Shown here piece after piece: positions 1 to 4,417 of a DNA stretch of 5,925 bases. Both the position numbers and the translations under genes were made by a program. Every line of letters begins with the position of its first letter. The stretch's first letter is position 1. The notes under the pieces were generated by a model. That model had not been told where the DNA came from. It did no database searches and saw only the letters and a program-made list of their open reading frames with translations. The DNA is from Lachnospiraceae bacterium (GTDB lineage Bacteria > Bacillota > Clostridia > Lachnospirales > Lachnospiraceae). The stretch is from NCBI GenBank assembly GCA_009787745.1, contig WQST01000157.1, positions 1-5,925 of the forward strand, in the 5' to 3' direction.

Positions 1-526
1 CGCAATAACCTGTCAGCATCGATAAGTCATGGATGTGGATATCAGCACCGCGGTGGGCGTCGCCGATTTCCTGATCGTAGATTTCCGACAGCCAATAATT
101 AGCGGTCACGGCGCCTGAGTTTGATAAAATAAGGCCGCCGACGGAATAGCTGACGGTGGAATTTTCTTTTACGCGCCAATCATCAAGCATTACGTAGCTG
201 TTCACGATTTCTTTATAATCAAGAATCGTTGATTTCATATTACGAATCTTTTCGCGTTGTTTACGATATAATATATACGCTTTGGCGACATCGGTAAAAC
301 CTGCTTGTTCAAGTACTTTTTCTACGCTGTCCTGAATATCTTCAACCGATACTCCATCGTCTTTCATCTTATCCTGAAAATCCGCTGTAACCCTGAGTGC
401 CAACAAATCAATAATATCATTATTATATCTTTTGTCGGTTGCATTAAATGCTTTCATAATGGCATCATTGACCTTGGTTAAGGTGAAACCTGTTACTTCA
501 CCATCCCGCTTTACTACTTGAAACAT
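1..526 (-). CDS. nrdD: Anaerobic ribonucleoside-triphosphate reductase, class III (N-terminal part)
   Basis: This is the first 175 codons of the oxygen-sensitive glycyl-radical enzyme that reduces ribonucleoside triphosphates to deoxyribonucleotides in anaerobic cells; the gene runs off the left edge. It opens with an ATP-cone allosteric domain at about residues 1-95 (MFQVVKRDGEVTGF, then the TKVNDAIMKAF and AKAYILYRKQR segments). The start of the catalytic barrel follows, with the hallmark stretches SVGGLILSNSGAVTANYWLS, SEIYDQEI and AHRGADIHIHDL. The catalytic cysteines, the zinc site and the C-terminal glycyl-radical loop lie outside the window. The ATG is supported by GGAGG at 533-537 with a 6-nt spacer. 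Upstream are a consensus promoter and two NrdR-type boxes, so repression by NrdR is expected. The activase gene nrdG often follows nrdD but would lie off the edge. Identification is secure; whether the gene is intact cannot be judged. Confidence 0.96.
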   Translation of the reverse strand, partial: MFQVVKRDGEVTGFTLTKVNDAIMKAFNATDKRYNNDIIDLLALRVTADFQDKMKDDGVSVEDIQDSVEKVLEQAGFTDVAKAYILYRKQREKIRNMKSTILDYKEIVNSYVMLDDWRVKENSTVSYSVGGLILSNSGAVTANYWLSEIYDQEIGDAHRGADIHIHDLSMLTGYC

Positions 527-559
527 TTGATTCCTCCTACTATCCCATCCGTATATATC

Positions 560-647
560 AGAATGGCGCTTTCAGCCATTCTTGATGTGTAAAGTTTTGA
601 TAATTCTCCGTCATGGTATTTCAGGACTTGGAATTAATCTTTACACA
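560..647 (-). promoter_or_regulatory. Structured 5' leader of nrdD (two stem-loops)
   Basis: From the predicted promoter to the nrdD ATG there are roughly 145-150 nt of leader. Its first stem pairs 639-647 with 586-594 (TGTGTAAAG with CTTTACACA, 9 bp, perfect). Inside it, about 7 more pairs form between ATTAATTC and GAATTAT with one bulged base. Only three bases further on is a second hairpin, 575-582 with 560-567 (AGAATGGC with GCCATTCT, 8 bp, 7-nt loop), ending 22 nt before the GGAGG. I do not recognise a known riboswitch. The structure could affect translation or mRNA stability, or could be incidental. The pairing is seen in the sequence; function is inference. Confidence 0.45.
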
Positions 648-680
648 GTTAACATAATATAAAAAATACCGACTGTATTA

Positions 681-709
681 ATTTTATCACTCTGAATTGT
701 AAATGTCAA
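681..709 (-). promoter_or_regulatory. Promoter of nrdD (sigma-A type)
   Basis: On the minus strand there is a perfect -35 box TTGACA (704-709), a 17-bp spacer and a -10 box TAAAAT (681-686, one base off TATAAT). Transcription should start near 674. This is the strongest promoter match in the window. It lies between the nrdD leader and the two NrdR-type boxes, the nearer of which ends 7 bp upstream of the -35 box. Confidence 0.85.
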
Positions 710-716
710 CTGAAAA

Positions 717-732
717 ACACATGATATTGTGT
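717..732 (-). promoter_or_regulatory. NrdR box, promoter-proximal
   Basis: The 16-mer ACACATGATATTGTGT (plus strand) matches the NrdR consensus ACACWATATATWGTGT at 14 of 16 positions. NrdR is the ATP-cone repressor of ribonucleotide reductase genes and binds paired boxes. This one pairs with the box at 748-763 and lies just upstream of the nrdD -35 element. Confidence 0.8.
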
Positions 733-747
733 AAATATTTGTGCGGA

Positions 748-763
748 ACAGAATATATTGTGT
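748..763 (-). promoter_or_regulatory. NrdR box, promoter-distal
   Basis: The 16-mer ACAGAATATATTGTGT (plus strand) matches the NrdR consensus at 15 of 16 positions. The start-to-start distance to the other box is 31 bp (15-bp gap), about three helical turns, as is usual for cooperative NrdR binding on one face of the DNA. Confidence 0.85.
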
Positions 764-794
764 TTTTGGCTGATTTGACCGAGTACATATTTTG

Positions 795-809
795 ACCGAC
801 CCAGTCGGT
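795..809. repeat. Short palindrome ACCGAC-CCA-GTCGGT in the nrdD upstream region
   Basis: Two perfect 6-bp arms flank a 3-bp centre. Because both strands read much the same, it resembles the operator of a dimeric regulator, and the GACCGAC half-site is like some TetR-family operators. Read on the plus strand it is followed by a T-rich run and could also be a weak terminator, but no plus-strand gene leads into it. It lies about 85 bp upstream of the nrdD -35 box. Apart from this and a minor 5-bp inverted repeat (844-848 with 855-859), I see nothing between 764 and 866. Confidence 0.35.
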
Positions 810-866
810 AATTTTTGTTGGTTTTATTTGTTTTGTTATGTAAACTACAATGAGGTAGTAATAGTT

Positions 867-896
867 AAAAGCTGTTGCGCTAAAGCAACAGCTTTT
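867..896 (-). terminator. Hairpin terminator after the envelope gene group
   Basis: A perfect 12-bp stem, AAAAGCTGTTGC with GCAACAGCTTTT, has a 6-nt loop and carries an A-tract on one arm and a T-tract on the other, so it can work in both directions. It lies 76 bp past the stop codon of the lipoprotein gene at 973 and should end the hydrolase-lipoprotein transcript, insulating nrdD. The T-run is short (four) and part of the stem. The bases between 897 and 972 hold nothing recognisable. Confidence 0.75.
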
Positions 897-972
897 ATGA
901 TTCGTTTTACTTAATAGATTGATATGATTTGCCTTTCTATAAAAATTCGTTAAGGTAGTTTGAATCTTTTCC

Positions 973-1797
973 TCAATTAAACCCTTTCCACTCTATATCG
1001 CCATTGTCATGCTCAATTTTCTCTTCCGCCAACAATAGCTCTCCTGTCATTGCATCAAAGTCGACACGTGCAAAATTGCCATCAGGTGAAATCCCAATCA
1101 CCTCAAGAAAAATCTTCTTATCATCAGGTGTTGCTATTAATGATTCATACGATAATTGAAAATTATATCCCGAAATCCATTCATCTTCATTATTCGGATT
1201 TCCTCCCCGTAATCCTAATTCCTTGGCTTTGCGAACAGCTTCTTCTGATGTCATCTTAATTTCAGATAATTCAAACAAACCATTATTGCCGCTTTCATCA
1301 AACGCATCTATATTTACTACTTCTCCTGCCACAATTAATACGATTACATAATTCAATTTCTCATTTCCAAAAGTTACATACCACCACTCTCTTTTTCCGT
1401 CTGTACCTGATTCTATATTACGTTCACGATCATTATCGTAACTATGTACTCTTGTCAGCTTTAGGCCACTATAATATCCGCCGGATGCTTCGATAGCTAT
1501 ATTAATAGCATCCTCCATTGAAATTTCATTTTTTGTATTTTCTTCTTCAAGTTCAACAATCACCTCTAACGAGTCAACCTCAATAATTTCCTCATGAATC
1601 GGTTGATTATTTGATTCAATAGTATTTTCAATTAATACACTTTCATCTACCGGCATATCAGTAATTTGCTCAATTGAATTTTCCGAAGAACAAGAAACCA
1701 AAATCATGCTGATTAAGATAATGCTTAATATAACTATGATTCTATTTCTATTATATTTCAATTGCTTGAAAATTACACTGCTCATTTTATATGTCAT
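973..1797 (-). CDS. Lipoprotein with two PepSY-like repeats
   Basis: A 274-residue predicted lipoprotein. A basic N-terminus and hydrophobic segment (about residues 19-35) end in the lipobox LVSC, with Cys36 as the lipidation site. An acidic, low-complexity linker follows (about 37-90). Two segments then have the PepSY pattern of a helix rich in 'EDA..IA' or 'EEAV.KA' followed by a beta sheet ending in 'V.VD..TGE'. The first is about 92-168 (SMEDAINIAIEASGG to VVNIDAFDESG) and the second about 181-262 (KMTSEEAVRKAKELG to ARVDFDAMTGELLLAEE). PepSY domains occur in secreted proteins and as inhibitory or chaperone-like parts of proteases; no enzyme activity is suggested. The ATG has AAGGAG 7 nt upstream. 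The gene lies 18 bp behind the 3D-domain gene, so the two are very likely one operon, and the lipoprotein may modulate or hold the hydrolase. The PepSY call rests on pattern only; the lipoprotein call is firm. Confidence 0.8.
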   Translation of the reverse strand: MTYKMSSVIFKQLKYNRNRIIVILSIILISMILVSCSSENSIEQITDMPVDESVLIENTIESNNQPIHEEIIEVDSLEVIVELEEENTKNEISMEDAINIAIEASGGYYSGLKLTRVHSYDNDRERNIESGTDGKREWWYVTFGNEKLNYVIVLIVAGEVVNIDAFDESGNNGLFELSEIKMTSEEAVRKAKELGLRGGNPNNEDEWISGYNFQLSYESLIATPDDKKIFLEVIGISPDGNFARVDFDAMTGELLLAEEKIEHDNGDIEWKGFN

Positions 1798-1815
1798 AAT
1801 AAAACTCCTTGAAAT

Positions 1816-2463
1816 TTAATAGTGATAATAATAGCTTACTTGTTTCACACCATAATTAATAGCTGCATTATAATTTGCAGTATTATTCAATCCAAAGTAA
1901 AGATCAATCCAAAAATCTGTGCGATTTGAAGGTGTACCCCTATCTTCAACAAAAAATGCAGGATAAGCGGTTCCTTGTATGGTAATTGTATTATTGCCAA
2001 CCGTAATCACAGTACCTAATTTAACCATACTGCTACTTGTACTTCCTGTTTTTGTTGTTACATTGGTATGCATAGCGCACATTCCAACCGCCGGTGTTTT
2101 TCCACTTGCAGTCAACGCCCCTGAATTTGCTACATAAGCTGTAGAATCCTGATTGCTTTTTGTTACCTTAATTGGCGCCGAGCGAATAAGAGGTATTTCA
2201 ACTGATTCAGAAGCTATCATATTAGGGGAATAGGTATCTAAGCTAGAAAAAGGCGAAACCTTATCTGCATTAATTCCCTTTTCTATGGCTTCTCTTAATT
2301 CATAAGGATTAACTGCATTATCCTCTGCAATCTGACTAACATCAATAATTATTCCTCCGATATCAATCATCATACCGCGCTGCGGCATAGCAAATGCTTG
2401 CATTGAAAACGCTAAAACTATAATCATTGATAAAATAAAAATACTTTGCAATTTTTTTCTCAT
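1816..2463 (-). CDS. Secreted 3D-domain protein, putative peptidoglycan hydrolase
   Basis: A 215-residue exported protein. Residues 1-25 are a signal peptide (MRKK, hydrophobic core, likely cleavage after MQAFA). A 90-residue linker region includes a small helical part (IAEDNAVNPYELREAIEKG). The C-terminal half (about 116-212) fits the 3D or MltA-type double-psi beta-barrel found in Firmicute wall enzymes of the YocH, YabE and YuiC kind: LTASGKTPAVGMCAM, then VKLGTVITVGNNTITIQGT, then FVEDRG and the WIDLYFG strand, then YGVKQVSYYY. The likely three aspartates are D174, D183 and D187. The family cleaves peptidoglycan glycan strands, so the expected site of action is the cell wall. ATG at 2463 was chosen because AAGGAG lies 7 nt before it and a clean signal peptide follows; an in-frame TTG at 2523 would add 20 residues. 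It has its own promoter in repeat copy A and is followed by the PepSY-like lipoprotein gene. Confidence 0.82.
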   Translation of the reverse strand: MRKKLQSIFILSMIIVLAFSMQAFAMPQRGMMIDIGGIIIDVSQIAEDNAVNPYELREAIEKGINADKVSPFSSLDTYSPNMIASESVEIPLIRSAPIKVTKSNQDSTAYVANSGALTASGKTPAVGMCAMHTNVTTKTGSTSSSMVKLGTVITVGNNTITIQGTAYPAFFVEDRGTPSNRTDFWIDLYFGLNNTANYNAAINYGVKQVSYYYHY

Positions 2464-2522
2464 GGAACTTCTCCTTCTTAATACAAAACAACAGTTGCAA
2501 ATCACATTCTTAGTCTGCCTCA

Positions 2523-2535
2523 ATCACCTCCTTTT
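2523..2535 (-). promoter_or_regulatory. Very strong Shine-Dalgarno upstream of the 3D-domain gene, without a well-placed start
   Basis: On the minus strand, AAAGGAGGTGAT (2524-2535) is complementary to nearly the whole anti-Shine-Dalgarno end of 16S rRNA. The next possible start in the hydrolase frame, TTG at 2521-2523, lies only 3 nt after GGAGG. A GTG inside the motif opens a five-codon frame ending in TAA. The proper gene start, ATG at 2461-2463, has its own AAGGAG. The strong site may be a ribosome standby or leader element, or may allow a longer form starting at TTG. It lies about 10 nt into the predicted transcript. Confidence 0.4.
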
Positions 2536-2549
2536 AAAACATATTGATT

Positions 2550-2579
2550 ACTATATCATAACAACAGTGTTGCTGTCAA
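2550..2579 (-). promoter_or_regulatory. Promoter of the 3D-domain/PepSY lipoprotein operon (repeat copy A)
   Basis: The -35 box is TTGACA (2574-2579), the spacer is 18 bp and the -10 box is TATAGT (2550-2555) with an upstream TG, making an extended -10 (TGATATAGT). The start should be near 2543, giving a leader of about 80 nt. A perfect 7-bp inverted repeat (AGTGTTG-CTGT-CAACACT, 2566-2583) covers the -35 box and would suit a repressor; copy B lacks it. Confidence 0.75.
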
Positions 2580-2586
2580 CACTATA

Positions 2587-2611
2587 TGACAATCATCATT
2601 CTATTATGTCA
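2587..2611. promoter_or_regulatory. Candidate operator, inverted repeat TGACA-N15-TGTCA (copy A)
   Basis: Two 5-bp inverted arms have their centres 20 bp apart, two helical turns, directly upstream of the -35 box. The same arms with the same 15-bp spacing are kept at 3219-3243 although the spacer has changed at three positions. This suits binding of a regulator, but the arms are short and the regulator is unknown. Confidence 0.35.
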
Positions 2612-2628
2612 CACACTTTTTTAAAATC

Positions 2629-2673
2629 AAAAAAACTCTGTAGACCGTGTTTTGTGCGGGCTACAGAGTTTTT
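2629..2673 (-). terminator. Terminator hairpin in repeat copy A
   Basis: A perfect 13-bp stem (2631-2643 with 2661-2673; arm core ACTCTGTAG with CTACAGAGT) has a 17-nt loop and runs into seven T residues on the minus strand. It stands 47 bp past the stop codon of the ring-building-motif gene and should end that transcript. The plus strand also ends in five Ts, so it may be bidirectional. Confidence 0.85.
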
Positions 2674-2719
2674 ACCTTTTATATACTAACTAAAAATTTT
2701 ACCCTCATAGTATACCCCC

Positions 2720-3136
2720 CTAGAAAAGCACTTCTGAAGAATATTTTATATAAATATTTTCCTTATCAAGGTTATCAAGACTTTCTGATACTAGTAGTAT
2801 TATTTCATCCATTTCCGATTCACTAATGTCCTCATTAGTATAAAGAAATATAGATACCGAACTTATCTCTCCATCCAAGGTTCCTATGTGTACATTCACA
2901 TAATCAATCTTATCAAAAGTACTCAAAACTGTTTTCAATTCAATTTCTTTGTTGTGCAAAAAAATAAACTCCAGAGTTCCAACGGCTACAACCCTTTTAA
3001 CGCCATCATCCCGATTGTTAGACCAACCTATAAATATTGCACCAAATAGAATAAAACCGACCAAAACACCAAATAAAAAAAATGTTTGCTTTGAAAATTT
3101 CTTATCTTTCAAGCTTATCAAAAATATTTTTTTCAT
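2720..3136 (-). CDS. Small membrane protein with a FliF/SctJ-like ring-building motif
   Basis: A 138-residue protein of unrecognised family name. A short basic N-terminus (MKKIFLISLKDKKFSK) is followed by one transmembrane helix at about 18-38, then a soluble domain expected outside the membrane. Residues 64-132 have the layout of the ring-building motif of flagellar FliF, type III secretion SctJ and sporulation SpoIIIAG. The parts are a helix with KEIELKTVLSTFDKIDYV, the strand YVNVHIG, a short turn, the strand SSVSIFLYT, the helix ISESEMDEIILLVSESLDNL and the final strand ENIYIKYS. In FliF and SctJ the matching pieces are 'V..ARVH', 'ASV.L', 'I..LV..SV.GL' and 'NV.I.D'. FliF and SctJ are far longer, so this would be a minimal, single-motif form. 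The ATG has AGAGG 5 nt upstream. The gene forms its own unit between the two cassette copies. The membrane topology is well supported; the fold is inference from pattern. Confidence 0.72.
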   Translation of the reverse strand: MKKIFLISLKDKKFSKQTFFLFGVLVGFILFGAIFIGWSNNRDDGVKRVVAVGTLEFIFLHNKEIELKTVLSTFDKIDYVNVHIGTLDGEISSVSIFLYTNEDISESEMDEIILLVSESLDNLDKENIYIKYSSEVLF

Positions 3137-3186
3137 AGTATCCTCTTTTCTGACTAAATATGCTGACGTCGCTTAACATATTGATT

Positions 3187-3216
3187 ACTATATCATAACA
3201 ATAGTATTGCTGTCTA
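3187..3216 (-). promoter_or_regulatory. Promoter of the ring-building-motif gene (repeat copy B)
   Basis: The -35 box is TAGACA (3211-3216, one base off consensus), the spacer is 18 bp and the -10 box is TATAGT (3187-3192) with the same upstream TG as in copy A. The start should be near 3180, giving a leader of about 44 nt before ATG at 3136. The -10 region and spacer are almost identical to copy A. Confidence 0.7.
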
Positions 3217-3218
3217 TA

Positions 3219-3243
3219 TGACAACCATCGTTTTATTATGTCA
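3219..3243. promoter_or_regulatory. Candidate operator, inverted repeat TGACA-N15-TGTCA (copy B)
   Basis: Same arms, spacing and position relative to the promoter as the inverted repeat in copy A. Conservation of both arms in the two copies is the only support for a regulatory role. Confidence 0.35.
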
Positions 3244-3263
3244 AACACTTTTCTAAAATCAAG

Positions 3264-3304
3264 AAAACTCTGTAAACCGCGTTCTGTACGGGCTACAGAG
3301 TTTT
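3264..3304 (-). terminator. Terminator hairpin in repeat copy B
   Basis: An 11-bp perfect stem (3264-3274 with 3294-3304, arm core ACTCTGTA with TACAGAGT) has a 19-nt loop and ends on the minus strand in TTTTCTTG. It lies 45 bp past the stop codon of the TPR lipoprotein gene and should end the kinase-TPR transcript. The T-run is poorer than in copy A. Confidence 0.75.
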
Positions 3305-3313
3305 TGCCTTATC

Positions 3314-3332
3314 TGTTATTTACGAAATAACA
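3314..3332. repeat. Small hairpin just after the TPR lipoprotein gene
   Basis: TGTTATTT and AAATAACA form a perfect 8-bp stem with a 3-nt loop, 17 bp past the stop codon and just before the copy B terminator. It is AT-only except for one pair and has no T-run, so it is more likely an mRNA 3'-end stabiliser, or incidental, than a terminator by itself. Confidence 0.35.
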
Positions 3333-3349
3333 AGGACCTCTACTATCCA

Positions 3350-4417
3350 TCACCTGCTTTGCAAAAAATAATTCTCCCTAATCGCTGTCTCATCCTCGGG
3401 ATATAGCCTTAGATATCCATCCATCAAAACGGCTGCCCGCTTAAAATCCCCCAAAAACTCATATGCCACAATCTCATTAAACCTAAGCGTTTGCAAAATC
3501 TCATTATCAGGGATTGCCATTCCTGCTAAAAATGCTTTTAAAGCGCCCTCATAATCATTCATGCTCATCCGGCAAAGCCCCAATTGATTATAAATCTGCG
3601 GCGAATCATTCCCTGCATCAAGATAAGCACTATAAACACTAACCGCATAATTAAAATCACCCAAAACCTCATATGTCTTACCCAGAAAAAGCACTGCTTC
3701 ATAGCTGATATCACGCGCTCTTTCTAAAAACATTTTCGCATTTTCATAATCACCTAAATAATAAGAAATCCGCCCCTTCTCAAAATTATTAAGATTCTTT
3801 GCGTCCTCTTCCATCGCTGTCGTCAGATATTTCTCCCCGACGACTTGATAACCGCTTGCCGCCAGAATCTGATAAATATCAATCAAGCGGTCACTGCTTT
3901 CCTTGCTTAAACTAAGCGCCATATCAAAATCTTCACACGCTTCATCAAGCCGTTCCTGCAAAAGCTTAATCGCACCGCGCAAATAATAAGCGTCACCTTC
4001 TTTATCTTTAAGCGTCAAAATTGCGTTATACGATTCAATCGCTTTCGCCTTCTGATCAGTCTTAAAAAAAGCTGTCGCCATATAATAATTTATATCGAAA
4101 TCAATTTGACTCGGTATCCCGTTACTAAATGACAGCGCTTTTTCGAAAGATTTAAGCGCATCTTCATATTGATACAATCCCATCTGCGCAATACCGATTC
4201 CCCGATATAAAAGCCGTTCATTTTCTCCCGCTTCTTCCGCACGGGCAAATGCTTCGAGCGCACCTTTATAATCAAATTCCGCAAGCGCTTCCATCCCGAT
4301 ATCAATATGCTCATTAGTCTCAATAAAAATACAGGCACTAAAAAAATTGACCGATATAGTCAATATTATAATACCTGCGATTCGTTTAATCTTTCCGTTT
4401 AATTGTTTGGCAACCAC
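3350..4417 (-). CDS. TPR-repeat lipoprotein
   Basis: A 355-residue predicted lipoprotein (from GTG at 4417). A basic N-terminus (VAKQLNGKIKR) and a hydrophobic segment end in FSAC, with Cys29 as lipid anchor, so the protein should sit on the outer face of the membrane. The rest is a chain of roughly eight 34-residue TPR units, for example IDIGMEALAEFDYKGALEAF, YRGIGIAQMGLYQYEDALKS, EKGRISYYLGDYENAKMFLE, FLGKTYEVLGDFNYAVSVYS and YNQLGLCRMSMNDYEGALKA. TPRs bind other proteins; no catalytic part is seen. Start choice: GTG at 4417 has GGAG (4426-4429) 8 nt before it, while GTG at 4435 has no ribosome site and GTG at 4423 is too near. The gene overlaps the kinase by 19 bp in another frame, which implies translational coupling and a shared task. 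It is closed by the terminator in repeat copy B. The ligand is unknown. Confidence 0.85.
   Translation of the reverse strand: MVAKQLNGKIKRIAGIIILTISVNFFSACIFIETNEHIDIGMEALAEFDYKGALEAFARAEEAGENERLLYRGIGIAQMGLYQYEDALKSFEKALSFSNGIPSQIDFDINYYMATAFFKTDQKAKAIESYNAILTLKDKEGDAYYLRGAIKLLQERLDEACEDFDMALSLSKESSDRLIDIYQILAASGYQVVGEKYLTTAMEEDAKNLNNFEKGRISYYLGDYENAKMFLERARDISYEAVLFLGKTYEVLGDFNYAVSVYSAYLDAGNDSPQIYNQLGLCRMSMNDYEGALKAFLAGMAIPDNEILQTLRFNEIVAYEFLGDFKRAAVLMDGYLRLYPEDETAIRENYFLQSR

Larger units (their letters stand above)
2538..2678 (-). repeat. Duplicated intergenic cassette, copy A (terminator + inverted repeat + promoter)
   Basis: This 141-bp stretch is repeated in the same orientation at 3175-3310. 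Aligned by eye there are 13 substitutions in 136 positions (about 90% identity), twelve of them transitions, plus one 5-bp difference: CAACA at 2577-2581 is present here and absent in copy B. Read on the minus strand it holds, in order, the terminator of the gene before it, a TGACA/TGTCA inverted repeat, and a -35/-10 promoter for the gene after it. Similarity stops abruptly on both sides. No terminal inverted repeats or target-site duplication are evident, so it does not look like a simple insertion element. Confidence 0.9.
3175..3310 (-). repeat. Duplicated intergenic cassette, copy B
   Basis: The 136-bp partner of the repeat at 2538-2678, lying 497 bp away in the same orientation. It carries the same order of terminator, TGACA/TGTCA inverted repeat and promoter, here between the TPR lipoprotein gene and the ring-building-motif gene. 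It lacks the CAACA found in copy A, so its -35 box is TAGACA instead of TTGACA. The 11-bp terminator arms are unchanged, whereas four of the thirteen substitutions fall in or at the edge of the terminator loop, which suggests that the stem is under selection. Confidence 0.9.

Noticed and set aside
586..647. The nrdD leader as a cobalamin riboswitch
   Set aside because: I see no B12-box-like core, and class III reductase does not use cobalamin. The region is reported only as an unassigned structure.
1050..1259. Plus-strand 69-codon open frame inside the PepSY-like lipoprotein gene
   Set aside because: Antisense shadow of a well-supported lipoprotein gene; its product shows no domain or signal.
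2523..2535. Plus-strand ATCACCTCCTTTT looks like the 3' end of 16S rRNA
   Set aside because: No other 16S sequence is present. It is the complement of a strong Shine-Dalgarno on the minus strand.
2462..3176. Two plus-strand open frames of 75 codons each (2462-2689 and 2949-3176)
   Set aside because: The first crosses the repeat's promoter and terminator, and the second is the antisense of the ring-motif gene. Neither has a ribosome site or a recognisable product.
2538..3310. The two repeats as ends of an insertion sequence or as a MITE
   Set aside because: They are direct, not inverted, with no terminal inverted repeats, no evident target duplication and no transposase between them. The contents read as a terminator plus a promoter.
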